NCBI GenBank assembly: GCA_900549805.1
Contig: URPV01000061.1
Location: 1 to 6,080, forward strand
Reading direction: 5' to 3'
Length of the DNA stretch: 6,080 nucleotides
Source of the DNA: an uncultured Veillonella sp.
GTDB lineage: Bacteria; Bacillota; Negativicutes; Veillonellales; Veillonellaceae
Shown in pieces: positions 5,960 through 6,080 of the stretch (position 1 is the stretch's first letter; each line of letters opens with the position of its first letter). The notes below the pieces were generated by a model that saw nothing but the letters and a program-made list of their open reading frames with translations, did not search any database and was not told where the DNA came from. Made by a program: the position numbers and the translations under genes.

Positions 5960-6080
5960 GTGATTGTAGCGGAGATTATTCTCAACAGACCAACCAAACA
6001 ACTGCATGATACCTATACCTATGAGGTGCCTGAATCAATGGGGATTATACCCACAGGTACGCGGGTTTTGGTTCCCCTCC
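5960..6080 (+). CDS. priA: Primosomal protein N' (PriA helicase), N-terminal part, cut by right window edge
   Basis: Forty codons are visible, beginning MIVAEIILNRPTKQLHDTYT and ending near 'GTRVLVPL'. This pattern (hydrophobic strand, 'TYEVPE', then 'GTRVLVP') is typical of the PriA N-terminal 3'-DNA-binding domain, which recognises the 3' end of the leading strand at stalled forks. The full protein (about 730-820 residues) is a superfamily 2 helicase that reloads the replisome; the helicase and zinc-binding parts lie beyond the window. The GTG start at 5960 is chosen because AAGGAGGTG (5945-5953) lies at suitable distance, eight bases from the end of AGGAGG, and no ATG occurs upstream in frame nearby. 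The position downstream of coaBC, as in Bacillus, supports the call, although metK intervenes. Only a short stretch is seen, so the call rests on both sequence and context. Confidence 0.85.
   Translation, partial: MIVAEIILNRPTKQLHDTYTYEVPESMGIIPTGTRVLVPL

Overview
The window is a chromosomal housekeeping block from a Firmicutes-type bacterium. The gene order rqcH (NFACT family) / yicC - gmk - rpoZ - coaBC - priA is the classic Firmicutes arrangement, and metK lies under a SAM-I (S-box) riboswitch. Strong AGGAGG-type ribosome binding sites, TTG/GTG alternative starts, moderate GC and the protein wording suggest a member of the Negativicutes, perhaps Veillonella-like. That family-level placement is inference only; no rRNA or marker comparison could be run. 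I see no phage, insertion sequence, CRISPR array, tRNA or rRNA.

Layout. Positions 1-1188 (minus strand) hold the N-terminal 396 codons of an RqcH/Rqc2-like NFACT protein whose C-terminus lies beyond the left edge. It diverges from a plus-strand cluster across a 112-base gap that carries two back-to-back, overlapping candidate promoters. The plus-strand cluster is yicC (1301-2182), gmk (2220-2849), rpoZ (2855-3067) and coaBC (3134-4345). These genes are closely spaced, with gaps of 37, 5 and 66 bases, and are probably one operon. A terminator-like hairpin sits between rpoZ and coaBC. A 320-base gap (4346-4665) follows. Its first ~130 bases hold no gene that I can support. Its second part is a promoter, a complete SAM-I aptamer and an intrinsic terminator that control metK (4666-5856). 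metK ends at a strong intrinsic terminator. An extended -10 promoter then drives priA (5960 to the right edge, 40 codons visible).

Function. The genes serve core processes: rescue of stalled ribosomes (RqcH), RNA turnover (YicC), GDP supply (Gmk), RNA polymerase assembly (omega), coenzyme A synthesis (CoaBC), S-adenosylmethionine synthesis (MetK) and replication restart (PriA). They share a neighbourhood rather than a single pathway. The best-resolved regulation is feedback of SAM on metK.

I found no undescribed system. The most interesting signal is the wiring of the metK riboswitch. The 5' strand of P1, at the extreme 5' end of the predicted transcript, can pair over 11 of 12 positions with the loop of the terminator, so the antiterminator appears to use the 5' P1 strand instead of the usual 3' strand. 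Also notable are the absence of remA between yicC and gmk, and the insertion of metK as a self-contained unit between coaBC and priA.
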